A stretch of DNA of 64,000 bases from assembly GCA_033439685.1 (NCBI GenBank), contig JAUEDM010000006.1:2728001-2792000 (forward strand), given 5' to 3'. Within the stretch, counting starts at the first letter, position 1. Each line of letters opens with the position of its first letter. The position numbers and the translations under genes are program-made. Positions 1-11,870 of this stretch are shown one piece after another. The notes beneath the pieces are model-generated. The model was not told where the DNA came from. It did no database searches and saw only the letters and a list, made by a program, of their open reading frames with translations. The DNA is from Apodospora peruviana. Taxonomy: Eukaryota > Ascomycota > Sordariomycetes > Sordariales > Lasiosphaeriaceae.

Positions 1-1002
1 AAATAAAGAGCTTCGGACGTTTTTTTGCGGTTTCGCTATCGCCAGTAGCATATTGGCCCTTTCATCCTATCAGATCGCAAGAATATAGCTGCATGGGGGC
101 GATAAGGGACGATACAATTGGCCTGTCGTCATCGCATCCCGCGCGGAGCTCCAAAGCGGTTGTGGACTGTGAGGGGGTCAGTCCGGAGTTGGCTGGTACG
201 ACCATTTCAATTGCATCACAAGCTCCCTGGGTGGACCACAGCATAGCTATCAATGCTATCTGCAGAGCTCGACTTTGCAGCCGTGCATTTCACTTCTGGC
301 TGCTGCAGCACGCTAGCCAAAACGACTGCAACTCACATGGTCATGCACATACACCCACGCTGTTCCAGACATCCGAAAACTTCAATCGAGCCAGAATGAT
401 GCACTGAATGAATGTTGAATTCATGATGGCTCGGATGAGGTTGTCAATGTTTGCATATCCGCAGCCGCCGGTTTCGGGACCTACCCGATCGTGATTCTCA
501 AGGCAACGCCCATCAACCACCATTGGTGGTTTGATATTTGCATTCGCATTGTCAATTGGGTCCGGATGAAAGCTTCGGTGCTGTTGCACTTATGCCGGCT
601 TTCGTCGTGGGTGGGCTGGTCATCACTCAAGGCATACCTGGTCATCAGCTCAGTCAATGACTTAGGGCACTGGCGATCTATCTGATATGCTTCCATCGGC
701 TCTGATTGGGGGTCGTCTTGCATTCGACACCATCCAAACCCTCGCCACTTCCACGTTGGATTTGCTCTGCCTCGGACCGGATGATACCCTACTTATCCCA
801 TTCTGCTCAACTTGTCAGCTCGTCTGTGTTTGGATCTAGGTCTTCTGTACTAACTGAATACCCATCTTCGTTTAGAAATATTCTGCCATCCCGGGCAGCC
901 TTTGCTGCTTGTTCCCGACCCGGGCCTTGACCAACGTGCCAAGTTCTACTCGTGTCCTCCACCGGTACCAGCCCAAGTATTGACAAGCGAAGCTTGCCTA
1001 GC
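1..1002. other. Upstream region of GLT1, no gene
   Basis: No convincing coding frame. The stretch holds the likely promoter and leader of the glutamate synthase gene. It contains GATA words at 37-40, 68-71, 101-104, 111-114 and an inverted pair at 679-687, ATTGG (reverse CCAAT) words, and a near-palindrome at 512-535. A TACTAAC word at 848-854 followed by TTTAG at 871-875 looks like the 3' end of a leader intron, but no good donor is visible, so this is only a suggestion. Confidence 0.6.
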
Positions 1003-4000
1003 ATGGGCTTGAACGAGGACTTTGACGATCGACAGATACACTTTGACGCCGAATCAGAGGAATACCACCCATATGAATATCAGACAGACAACAACCAGTC
1101 TTGGGCTGGTGCCCTGCCGGTGAAGCAGTACGTAGCGCCTGTTTCCGCTACTTTGCATCAATGCTGACTCCACAACTTATAGGGGGTTGTATGACCCAAG
1201 TCTTGAAAAGGATGCCTGTGGTGTAGGCTTCGCTTGGTAAGTTTGTTCTCAACCGGCAGTCAGGGGTAATATGCTAACCGCAAGCAGCCATATCAAGGGC
1301 AAGCCTAGCCACAAGATCGTCAGCGATGGTGAGTTTCGGTGACCTTGGTGGATGAAAAATATTTCGAGACACTGACACGTTCCAGCACGCAACCTTTTGT
1401 GCAACATGACCCACCGTGGTGCGGTGGGATCCGATGCACGGGATGGTGACGGTGCCGGTGTCATGACCTCCATTCCCCACAAGTTCTTCGTCAAGAACTT
1501 TGCACGTGAGGCTGGGGTTGAACTCCCTCCTCTGGGCCAGTATGCTGTGGGAAATCTGTTCTTCAAGCCCGATCAAGAGACACTGCATGAGTCCAAACGG
1601 CAATTGGAAGATATTGCCGAATCACTAGGTCTGAGGGTCTTGGGATGGCGAGAGCCTCCAGTGGACTCAACCCTGCTTGGCCCTGCTGCTGCTTCCCGGG
1701 AGCCCATCATTCTGCAACCCTTTGTCGTTCTGCAGTCTTTCTACGGATCCGGCAATGCTCCCGAAGTGACCGATGCAGAGAAGTTTGACGACAGGCTCTT
1801 TGAGAGGCAGCTCTACGTTCTCCGAAAGCGAGCCACTCATACTATCGGACTCCAAAACTGGTTCTATCTCTGCTCCCTTTCGAACAAGAATATTGTTTAC
1901 AAGGGACAGCTGGCTCCAGTTCAAGTCTACCAATACTACCATGATTTGGTGAATGCCGACTTTGAGGCTCATTTTGCCCTGGTGCACTCCCGCTTCAGCA
2001 CAAACACTTTCCCATCATGGGATCGTGCCCAGCCCCTAAGATGGGCTGCCCACAACGGTGAGTGGTAGATCTCGGATGTAAAAATGGTGTTTTTTGGATG
2101 CTAACCGACCTTCCAGGTGAGATCAACACCCTTCGGGGTAACAAGAACTGGATGCGTGCCCGCGAAGGTGTCATGCAATCTGATGTCTTCGGCGATGAGC
2201 TCGAAATGCTCTACCCCATTGTTGAAGATGGCGGTTCCGATTCGGCCGCCTTTGACAACGTCCTAGAGCTGCTTACCATCAATGGTGTGCTCTCGCTCCC
2301 CGAGGCTGTCATGCTGATGGTTCCAGAGGCCTGGCAAGGGAACGCATTGATGGACCCCAAGAAGGCTGCCTTCTATGAATGGGCTGCCTGCCAAATGGAG
2401 CCCTGGGACGGTCCTGCCCTGTTCACCTTCTCTGATGGGAGGTTCTGCGGTGCCAACCTTGACCGCAACGGTCTACGACCATGCCGATACTATGTCATGG
2501 ATGACGACCGGATCATTTGCGCCTCAGAGGTTGGCACTATTGCTGTGGAACCAGAGAAGGTCATTCTGAAGGGCCGACTGCAGCCTGGACGCATGCTTCT
2601 TGTCGATACTCAGGCTGGCCGCATTATCGATGATAGCGAGCTGAAGGCTGCTGTTTCGAGCCGTCATGATTTCAGATCTTGGCTTGATAATGAGTTAATC
2701 ACGATGCCTCAGGTCCTGGAGACGCTCTCGCAAGAGAAGAACCTCGAGCTTGCCGCGAAGCCGGATGCCACGAAGCTTCAGGAGGACCCCCTACTACACG
2801 CCTACGGTTATACCTTTGAGCAAGTTAGCTTGCTGCTTGCTCCCATGGCCTCCGATGAGAAGGAAGCTCTTGGTTCCATGGGCAATGATGCACCGCTGGC
2901 GTGTCTCTCGCCGGCGCCGAAACTGGTGTACGAGTACTTCCGCCAGCTCTTCGCCCAGGTCACAAACCCGCCCATTGATCCCATCAGAGAGTCAATCGTC
3001 ATGTCTCTGGAGTGTTATGTTGGCCCGCAGGGCAACCTTCTTGAGATGGACTCATCCCAGTGCGGGAGACTTCTCCTGCCTAGCCCCATTCTCTCGATTC
3101 CCGAGTTGAACTCGCTGAAGAACATGTCGACCATCCACCCGGAGTGGACGGTGAAGATCATCGACCTTACGTTCCCGAAAGCGGATGGTGTTGCTGGTTA
3201 CATCAAGCATCTCGACTACATCTGCGACGAAGCTACTGCGGCTATCGAGGCTCGGGACCGCATCATTATCCTCAGTGACCGGAACACATCTAAGGACCGT
3301 GTTGCTGTCTCCGCTCTCGTTGCCTCGGGCATGGTTCATCATCACTTGGTTGCCAACAAGTGGCGTGCGATGGCTGCGATTGTTGTTGAGACGGCTGAGG
3401 CTCGCGAGGTCCACCATATGACTGTCTTGCTCGGCTATGGCGTTGATGCTATCAACCCGTACCTCGCAATGGAGTGCATCCTGAAGCTTAACAAGGAGAG
3501 GCTCATCAAGAAGAAGCTGTCCGATGACGATCTCATTCACAACTACAAGCACTCTTGCGATGGCGGTATCCTCAAGGTCATGAGCAAGATGGGTATTTCT
3601 ACCCTGGCCAGCTATAAGGGTGCTCAGATTTTCGAGGCTTTGGGTGTCGATGACAGCGTGGTTGACCGCTGCTTTAAGGGCACTGCCTCTCGTATCAAGG
3701 GTGTCACTTTTGAGCTCATTGCCGAAGATGCATTCCGCTTGCACGAGCGAGGTTTCCCTTCCCGATATACTGTTGGTGTCGCTGGTCTGCCCGAGTCCGG
3801 CGAGTATCACTGGCGTGATGGTGGTGAAGCACATATCAACGATCCCACATCCATTGCAAATATCCAGGATGCCGTTCGCACCAAGAACGACAAGTCCTAC
3901 GAGGCATACTCACTTTCAGAATATGAGCAGATCAAGGCATGCACGCTCCGCGGTATGCTTGACTTCAAGTTTGATGATTGCACGCCTGTACCCATCGATA

Positions 4001-7000
4001 CTGTTGAGCCCTGGACTGATATCGTGCGCCGCTTCTGCACTGGTGCCATGTCGTACGGATCCATCTCAATGGAATCACACTCCACCCTGGCTGTTGCCAT
4101 GAACCGACTTGGCGGCAAGTCCAATACTGGCGAAGGCGGTGAAGATCCTGAACGATCTGAGCGCATGGCCAACGGAGACACAATGCGCTCAGCCATCAAG
4201 CAAGTTGCATCCGGCCGCTTCGGTGTCACATCTGCTTACCTGGCCGACTCGGATGAGATCCAGATCAAGATGGCACAGGGTGCCAAGCCTGGTGAGGGTG
4301 GTGAACTGCCTGGCCACAAGGTTTCCAAGTCGATTGCTCGCACTCGTCACTCTACACCTGGTGTTGGCCTTATTTCCCCACCCCCGCATCACGACATCTA
4401 CTCGATCGAGGACTTGAAGCAGCTTATTTATGACCTCAAGTGCTCCAGCCCTCGCTCGCGCGTCTCTGTCAAGTTGGTGTCTGAGACTGGTGTCGGTATC
4501 GTTGCTTCTGGTGTTGCTAAGGCGAAAGCCGATCACATTCTGATCTCCGGACACGATGGCGGTACTGGTGCCTCTCGCTGGACTGGCATCAAGTATGCCG
4601 GCCTCCCGTGGGAGCTCGGTTTGGCCGAAACTCATCAGACGCTTGTGTTGAACGACCTCAGAGGGCGTGTTGTTGTCCAGACGGACGGCCAGCTGCGTAC
4701 CGGCCGCGACGTCGCCATTGCCTGTTTGCTTGGTGCTGAGGAGTGGGGATTTGCTACTACACCTCTGATTGCCATGGGCTGTATCATGATGCGGAAGTGG
4801 TAAGTTTGTTGTCAATCTGGCAGTTAACGAGAAAGTGCTAACCATAAGCAGCCATCTAAATACCTGCCCTGTTGGCATTGCTACCCAAGATCCCGAGCTC
4901 CGAAAGAAATTCACTGGTACGCCAGAGCACGTAATCAACTTCTTCTATTACGTTGCCAACGAACTGCGGGCTATCATGGCCAGACTTGGATTCCGGACTG
5001 TCAATGAAATGGTTGGCCACGTCGAGGTCCTCAAGGTCCGCGATGATCTGCGAACTCCCAAGACCGCGAACATCGATTTATCTCTCATCCTCACGCCCGC
5101 TCACAAGCTTCGACCTGGTGTCGCCACCTTCAACGTCCGCAAGCAGGACCACCGCCTCTATGTCCGCCTAGACAATAAGCTAATCTCTGAGGCGGAGTTG
5201 ACCCTTGATAAGGGTACTCCCTCTCGCATCGAGTGTGACATTGTCAACACTGATCGTGCCATGGGAACTTCCCTGTCGTACCACATCTCGAAGCGCTATG
5301 GCGAGGATGGATTGCCCATGGACACTGTCCACGTCAACATCAAAGGATCCGCGGGTCAGTCATTTGGCGCTTTCCTTGCTCCTGGTGTGACTCTGGAGCT
5401 GGAGGGTGACTCCAATGATTACGTGGGCAAGGGTCTATCAGGCGGTCGTTTGATTGTTTACCCACCTCGCTCAGCCGTTTTCAAGGCCGAGGAGAACGTC
5501 TTGATTGGAAACGTCTGCTTGTACGGCGCTACTAGCGGTACCTGCTTCTTCCGCGGAGTTGCTGCCGAGCGTTTCGCTGTGAGAAACTCCGGTGCGACTG
5601 CTGTTGTCGAGGGTGTCGGTGACCATGGCTGCGAGTACATGACTGGTGGCCGTGTTCTTATCCTTGGAAACACTGGCCGCAACTTTGCCGCAGGTATGTC
5701 TGGCGGTATCGCCTACATCCTCGATATCCACCAAGACTTCATGTCCAAGCTCAACACCGAGATGGTTGAAGCTGGTCCTCTGGAAGATCCTGAGGAGATT
5801 GCCTTCGTCCGTGGTCTCATCGAAGATCACCACCATTACACCGGCTCCGAGCTTGCTGCTCGCATTCTGGTTGACTTCAACCGGGCCCTCCCTCGATTTA
5901 TCAAGGTCTTGCCCGTTGATTACAAGCGGGTCTTGCAAGAGGAAGCTGCCAAGGCTGCTGAAGCCAAGCGGGCCGAATACAACCTCCCCGTGATCTCGGG
6001 TGTTGCTGCCAAGAAGAAGGAGGAAAAGGCGGCCAAGCTCCAGGACATTGAGGAGAGCGTAGAAGACAACAATGCCAACAAGAAAAAGGCTCTTGTCCTG
6101 GACAAGACCAAGGGTTTCATGAAGTACCAACGACGGTCGGAGAAGTACCGAAATGCAAAGACCAGAACGAAGGACTGGGCCGAGCTGTCGCAGCGACTCG
6201 ATGAAGATGAGCTCAAGTATCAGTCAGCCCGCTGCATGGACTGCGGTGTTCCGTTCTGCCAGTCCGACACAGGATGCCCAATCTCCAACATCATCCCTAA
6301 ATGGAACGAATTAGGTGGGTACCCCTTCGATATTAAAACTTGAAGTTCCTCTGTGCTAACTGTTTGTGTGCTATTAGTCTTCCAGAACCAATGGCGCGAT
6401 GCTCTGAATCGCCTGCTCATGACCAACAACTTCCCCGAATTCACTGGACGTGTCTGCCCCGCTCCTTGCGAAGGCGCTTGCGTTTTGGGCATCAACGAGG
6501 ACCCGGTCGGCATCAAATCAATCGAATGTGCCATCATCGACCGAGGTTTTGAAAAGGGTTGGATGATCCCGCAGCCCCCCAAGGTCCGCACTGGGAAGAA
6601 GGTTGCCATCATCGGATCTGGTCCAGCTGGTCTCGCCGCTGCCGATCAGCTCAATAAGGCTGGTCATTTGGTCACCCTGTACGAGCGAGCTGATCGTCTT
6701 GGTGGTCTGCTGATGTATGGCATACCCAACATGAAGCTCGACAAGCGTATTGTGAAGAGACGAACCGACTTCATGGCCGCCGAAGGAATCATCTTCAAGA
6801 CCGGCGTTGCGGTTGGAGAGGATGTTCAACTCATGGATCTCAAGGCCGAGAACGACGCCGTGATCATTGCCACCGGTGCCACCGTTGCTCGCGACCTGCC
6901 TATCAAGGGCCGCAACCTCGAGGGCATCCACTTTGCCATGGAGTTCCTGCACAAGAATACCAAGTCTCTGCTCGACTCGGAGCTGGCCGACGGCTCTTAC

Positions 7001-7751
7001 ATCTCTGCCAAGGACAAGCACGTCGTTGTCATTGGTGGCGGTGATACCGGCAACGACTGCATCGGTACATCTGTTCGCCACGGTGCCAAGTCGGTCATCA
7101 ACTTTGAGCTGTTGCCACAGCCGCCTCCGGAGCGCGCGCGAGACAACCCGTGGCCGCAGTGGCCCCGCATCTACCGTGTGGATTATGGTCACACCGAGGT
7201 GCGACAGCATATGGGCAAAGATCCTCGCGAGTTCTGCATCATGTCTGAGGAATTCGTTGATGACGGAAATGGAAAGGTTAAGGGCATCAACACGGTGCGC
7301 GTCGAGTGGACTAAGTCTGCGAGCGGCGGTTGGGACATGAAAAAGGTTGATGGTTCGCAGCAGTTCTTCCCTGCTGATCTTGTCCTGCTCTCCATGGGCT
7401 TCTTGGGACCTGAGGGCCGCGTTCTCGGCGACGAGATTGAAAAGGACGCCCGCAAGAACGTCAAGACGGCGCCCGGCAAGTACAGCACCAATGTCGAGGG
7501 TATCTTCGCCGCTGGTGATTGCCGTCGCGGGCAGTCACTCATCGTCTGGTAAGTCTCACCCAGGACCAGATAAAGACTGGCCGAATGCTAATCAATCTAA
7601 TAGGGGTATCAACGAGGGTCGCCAAGCCGCCCGCGAGGTCGATCTGTACCTCGAGAATTGCACCGCCTTGCCTGTTACCGGTGGTATCGTCAAGGCCACC
7701 GCCGAGGAGGTTTTTGCTGCTGCCTCTCTTACTTCTGTCACCACTGCCTAA
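1003..7751 (+). CDS. GLT1: Glutamate synthase (NADH), GOGAT
   Basis: Converts 2-oxoglutarate and glutamine to two glutamates using NADH; part of the GS-GOGAT ammonium-assimilation route. Eight exons: 1003-1127, 1183-1236, 1288-1328, 1386-2057, 2117-4799, 4852-6314, 6378-7548, 7604-7751, giving 2118 aa, the usual fungal length. The frame closes exactly across all seven introns (51-63 bp). A 53-residue propeptide precedes the nucleophile Cys54 (DACGVGF) of the class II amidotransferase domain. The FMN/synthase core follows (GAMSYGSIS near residue 940), then the 3Fe-4S region (CHLNTCPVG near 1192), the GXGXG beta-helix, the CMDCGVPFC iron-sulfur motif near 1653, the FAD fold ([10 protein letters not shown] near 1757) and the NADH fold (GGGDTGND near 1899). 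So it is the fused large plus small subunit type. The chosen ATG gives the same 53-residue propeptide length known for yeast Glt1. GATA words upstream suggest, but do not prove, nitrogen control. Confidence 0.97.
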
Positions 7752-8707
7752 GCAACCAGACACACGCAGATCAGATGGACAATGAAATGTATGACCCTTT
7801 GTGTAAAAGCGTGAAGCGGGTGGGCATTATGAGTGCATGTCGGAGGGAATGGCTTTTTCTTGAAGTTTCAATTATCCGTTTCTCTTTCTTCTCTAGTCTA
7901 CTTCCTGATTTTGATACCATCATGCAAAAAGCAAAGCATCTTAGCAGTAGGCGCTTTTCTCGGCGTTACGCTTGTACCTTTGTGCCAGAGTGCTGCGATG
8001 TGGGCTGGGCTTTTCATGAGCGGGAAGGGGAATTTCAACAAGGGAACGTATGGAGCTTAAGTGATGGGATGGGACACGGGCTTGATAGTTGATTAGGTAC
8101 CTATTTACTTGTGCGAGGTGTATATATGCGTCCAGTTATTAACAGACGAGTAATTTTTATTTCTATACACCTTTATTAAATACACAACCCGATATGTTTG
8201 CTTGAAGATATCACAATATTCTTGGGGGTATTATTCTCATAATAAGGCGTGGCAAAGGAATCAGATAAGAGGGCTTAGGGGTGTACCATATTACCCAAGT
8301 TGCCATCCTGATCGACAAGATACGCATTATTAACTATCTGCCCAGGTACTGGTATTCTTTGAAGTTCAGGATACGCCTTTGTAATCTTACTGATGTTTTA
8401 AAATCCCGATAGGTATAGCTGCCTGGTAAAATGTGCATATAACTATAAGCAGTAGCATCTTCTCAATGAAAGCTATTTAAGTAGGTATATGCCACAAAAG
8501 ACGGCCGGCCTCCTTATTACTTACCCGTAGGTACGCAATACACAGACACAGTTCTTCATCACTCAGCACACAAACTCAACTGGTATATACACCGGGGTAT
8601 TCTACTCATCCGTGCTCCCAATCCCAAAACATACCTATAATCTGACGGAAAATAAAATGGGAATGAGCAAAAACAAAAAAACGCATATCGATAGACAACA
8701 ACAGAGT
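7752..8707. other. Convergent 3' regions, no gene
   Basis: Tail-to-tail spacer between GLT1 and the bZIP gene. It becomes AT-rich from about 8090 and carries a perfect TAGGTACCTA palindrome at 8094-8103 plus related words near 8345, 8480 and 8527. I see no coding frame or RNA gene. Confidence 0.6.
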
Positions 8708-10845
8708 TCACGACCCATCATGCCTCAAATTGAACGTCCCTACCAGCTTGGGAAACGTCCGCGCGTACGCGTCCCCGAGCGTCCAGCTCTCGAGCCGACT
8801 CATGTGCCTCTCAAAAACAGGATTGATCATGATCTCGTCCCCCCGGGGGCTCATAAGCAGCGTATCCGTCTCCTCGTACGGCCAGCTAAGATTCAGCGTC
8901 GACGTGAACGGGATGAAGAAATCATCAATAGTGAAACTCTTGTCGTTATTATCCCAGTCGGTAATCACCTGCTCGCGCATCGCGGGGAAAGCAATATAAT
9001 CAAGCCAGGCCGGGTGGCTGACCTGCTGCTGGATGGGACGCGGGCGGAAGTGCGGCGGCATTCGCATCCAGTTCTCGTGCGTTGGGTGGATCTGCCACCG
9101 CATGACGAGGAACATGCCGTGCACGACGGCGAGACGCTCGGGCAGGGTGCTGAGGTGCGGGAACGTCGAGGCAACATCGGTGAAGAGTTTGGACAGTGGG
9201 TGGGCGTAGCGCCGGCTGACCGTGGGATTCAGGAGCGACGAGACGGACGGGTAGCGCGGGCCGACGAGCTCTGCCACGGGGACGCCCTCGGCGCCGCGCT
9301 GGCGGCGCTCGGCGAGGAAGTCGAGGAGGAGGCTGTCTAGTGCGCAGGTTGGCGCGCAGTTCTTGATGGGAACGAGCCAGGGCTCGGTTTCAAGGCTCGG
9401 GCTGGGCCGGCCGGAAGAGTAGCTGTTACTGGTGCTATCATTGTTGTTGTTGCCAGACCACGGCGGTGGAAGTGTTGTATGTGTATATCCCGACGATGGT
9501 CCACCGGCACCACCACTGGCACCACTGGACCCAGATATGTTATGGTTGAGCCCAGAAAAGCCAAGAGGATGAGGAGTCTGTGGGGCGGCGGCCTGTACAA
9601 CGGGGACGACGGTCGCCGCGGCAGGGTCGGTGGCGTCGAGCCAGTCGTGCTTCATGGGCACATGCCTAAATTTGCCAGAGTCCTGAGCGCCGTTGATGCC
9701 GCTCTGGATCCTCGGGATTTTCTGGCCTGGTCCGACAAGAAAGTCCAGCTCGAGACGTTCACGGTCCAGCTCTAGTCCATGGACAAGCTGCTGCCGTTGT
9801 TCATTCAGAAGTCTCGCCTGTGGGTAGTCTTGCCGAGGCGGCGGGCGTGTCGTTGGTGCCATCACCGGTACTCCCACAGGTGAAAGCTCACTCTTCCATG
9901 GTACCTGGTTCCCGACAGAGACGGGCGAAGCAGTACTGGTAGATGCCGATTCGAGTGCCCGCTGGGACACGCTCGCGGACACTTGGTTCTGGCCATCGCC
10001 AGGAGAGTCCGGAGGGGCGCAAATACGTGGCGGTCGGTGGCCCGTGGGAGAGATGATGGGCTGGATCGTGGCGACCACCGAGGTCAGTGACCGCTTGATA
10101 TCGGCGAGCTCGGCCTCGACGGCGGCTTTCTGGCGGAGAGCAGCTTGCAGTTCCAGGTAGGGCTGTTGCAACTTGAGCTCGCGGATTTCGCGTTCGTAGT
10201 CCTCATTCCTTCGTTTCTGGCGCTCCCTGATGGCACGCTGGGCCTCGCGGTCTGACTCGGCAGTCATGTAAGCATTAAGAAGACTGAACGGATCCATTGT
10301 CATGTCCTCACAGCCAGCAGTTATTCACCCAATATCTAACTAGCGAGAGAAGACAAAAATGAAAGCGAACAACTCACCATTAGCACGCTTCTTGGCTAGC
10401 TGCTCCGGAGTAAGGTTAGCAACACCCCGTGAGCCGGGCACCGTCTTGCGCCGCTTGTTACTGGCGGGAGCACCAGTACCACCAGCAGAAGAAGAAACAG
10501 CTTCCTCGTGATCTTCTCCACTCCTATCCCCACCTCCACCGCCGAGACTACTCGGGCTCGTGGCGTTATCGTCGTCGTCACCACTCCCCTGTCCCCCGTT
10601 TCCGGACCCAAGCCCGGGCCCGGGCCCAGGTCCATATCCGGGGCCATGGGTTGGACCTGCAGGAGGTAGGGATGATGCAGGCGCAGACGCAGACGCAGCC
10701 GCGGAATCACCTCCCGGTGGTTCGTCCGATGGAGGCGAGTAGTAAGCCCCCTCGAGCTTCAGCCTCTGGTGAGCCTGGTCGTTACCACCATGCTGGCGGT
10801 GGTAATGATACGCAGGGCCCGTACTGGTGCTGTTGCTGTTAGTGG

Positions 10846-10894
<49 letters not shown>

Positions 10895-10930
10895 GATGTT
10901 ACTCAACCCCTTGCGGCCGGATGGAGCCAT
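8708..10930 (-). CDS. bZIP transcription factor with C-terminal DUF3425
   Basis: Probable nuclear DNA-binding regulator, target unknown. Two exons, 10930-10378 and 10251-8708, joined across a 126-bp intron (GTGAGT donor, TCAG acceptor), give 698 aa. The splice rebuilds the basic region: KKRAN from exon 1 continues as DREAQRAIRER in exon 2, residues about 178-195, followed by a helical leucine/alanine-rich segment to about 250. The N-terminus has 16 consecutive Asn (residues 14-29) and a Gly/Pro-rich linker. Residues about 480-695 match the DUF3425 domain found in many fungal bZIP proteins (CALDSLLLDFLAERRQ near 485; WPYEETD near 645). A TATATA word lies about 35 bp upstream of the ATG. The family and intron are clear; the biological role cannot be read from sequence. 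Confidence 0.9.
10847..10894 (-). repeat. (GTT)16 microsatellite encoding poly-Asn
   Basis: Sixteen uninterrupted GTT triplets on the plus strand read as 16 AAC (Asn) codons at the N-terminus of the bZIP protein. Such a pure tract is expected to vary in length between strains. Confidence 0.95.
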
Positions 10931-11870
10931 AGGCTGACTGAAAATTCTAGGTAAAGCCAGACAGTATATATCTGGCCAGCTCTATCGGTTTACCCGCACT
11001 CACACCTCTAGACTTGGAGTAGTATAGGTATCTGCAGACAACATCATTCACTCAAATATCGTCGTCACCCCGGCCACTAGGCTTTGAGGTGGTGTGTGGA
11101 GGACACTGGATGCATGAACCAGATCAGTAAAGCCCATCCATCCATCCATGGCAACAACTGCAGCTGAAATCAATTGCATAGCTATGGACATACACGGTCT
11201 TTTTAAAACAATGGCCCACCCCCTTGGTCTTGGGACGGCACAGTATGTAAAAAGTGTGGACACACACTTTCTCCTCAACTTATTAGCGGACGGTTGGCGT
11301 GTGGTTGGTGGACGCGGCGGTCGTGCAGGACAGCACGATTCAATCCGTGGGTTGTCAAAGTCTGAGATGGGATGACGACCGAGTCATGTTCGAAATTGAG
11401 TTTGGTCTGTGCCGAAGCGGTTTTTGGGGGCTTTTTCGCTTGCGGGTTGATTATGTAAGGGAATCGGTTAACACGCCCGAGTCCCCGCTACGGTAGCGAG
11501 ACAGACACCAAAGGGAGAAGAATAGGGGAAGAAGAGAGGCCATGATAAATAAGGCCGCAGAGAAAAGCGTACATATACAATCAGGCAGCAGCAATTAAAT
11601 TCAGAAACCAGAACCAAGAGCTCCATATTGGGTATCGACTAGACATGTACGTCGCTTGGTCATCATGGCAGACGGGAGGTACTCGGTACTAAATCCTCTA
11701 AAGAGTGCAGCAAACCAAACCAAAAACACCCTCCGCCCAGCCCATTTTCCATATCATCAGTCTGCCCCATGTCCTCGTGAAGAATGAAAGAGCAAACCCC
11801 AGAACAACTATTCCAGTTCAACAAAAACAAACATGACATCGTACAATCATAAACTTTCCGTCCAGTTCGT
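10931..11870. other. Upstream region of bZIP gene, no gene
   Basis: Spacer between the start of the bZIP gene and the end of the 802-aa gene, both on the minus strand. TATATA near 10970 and a short CATC tandem near 11135 are the only patterns seen. No coding frame is supported. Confidence 0.55.
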
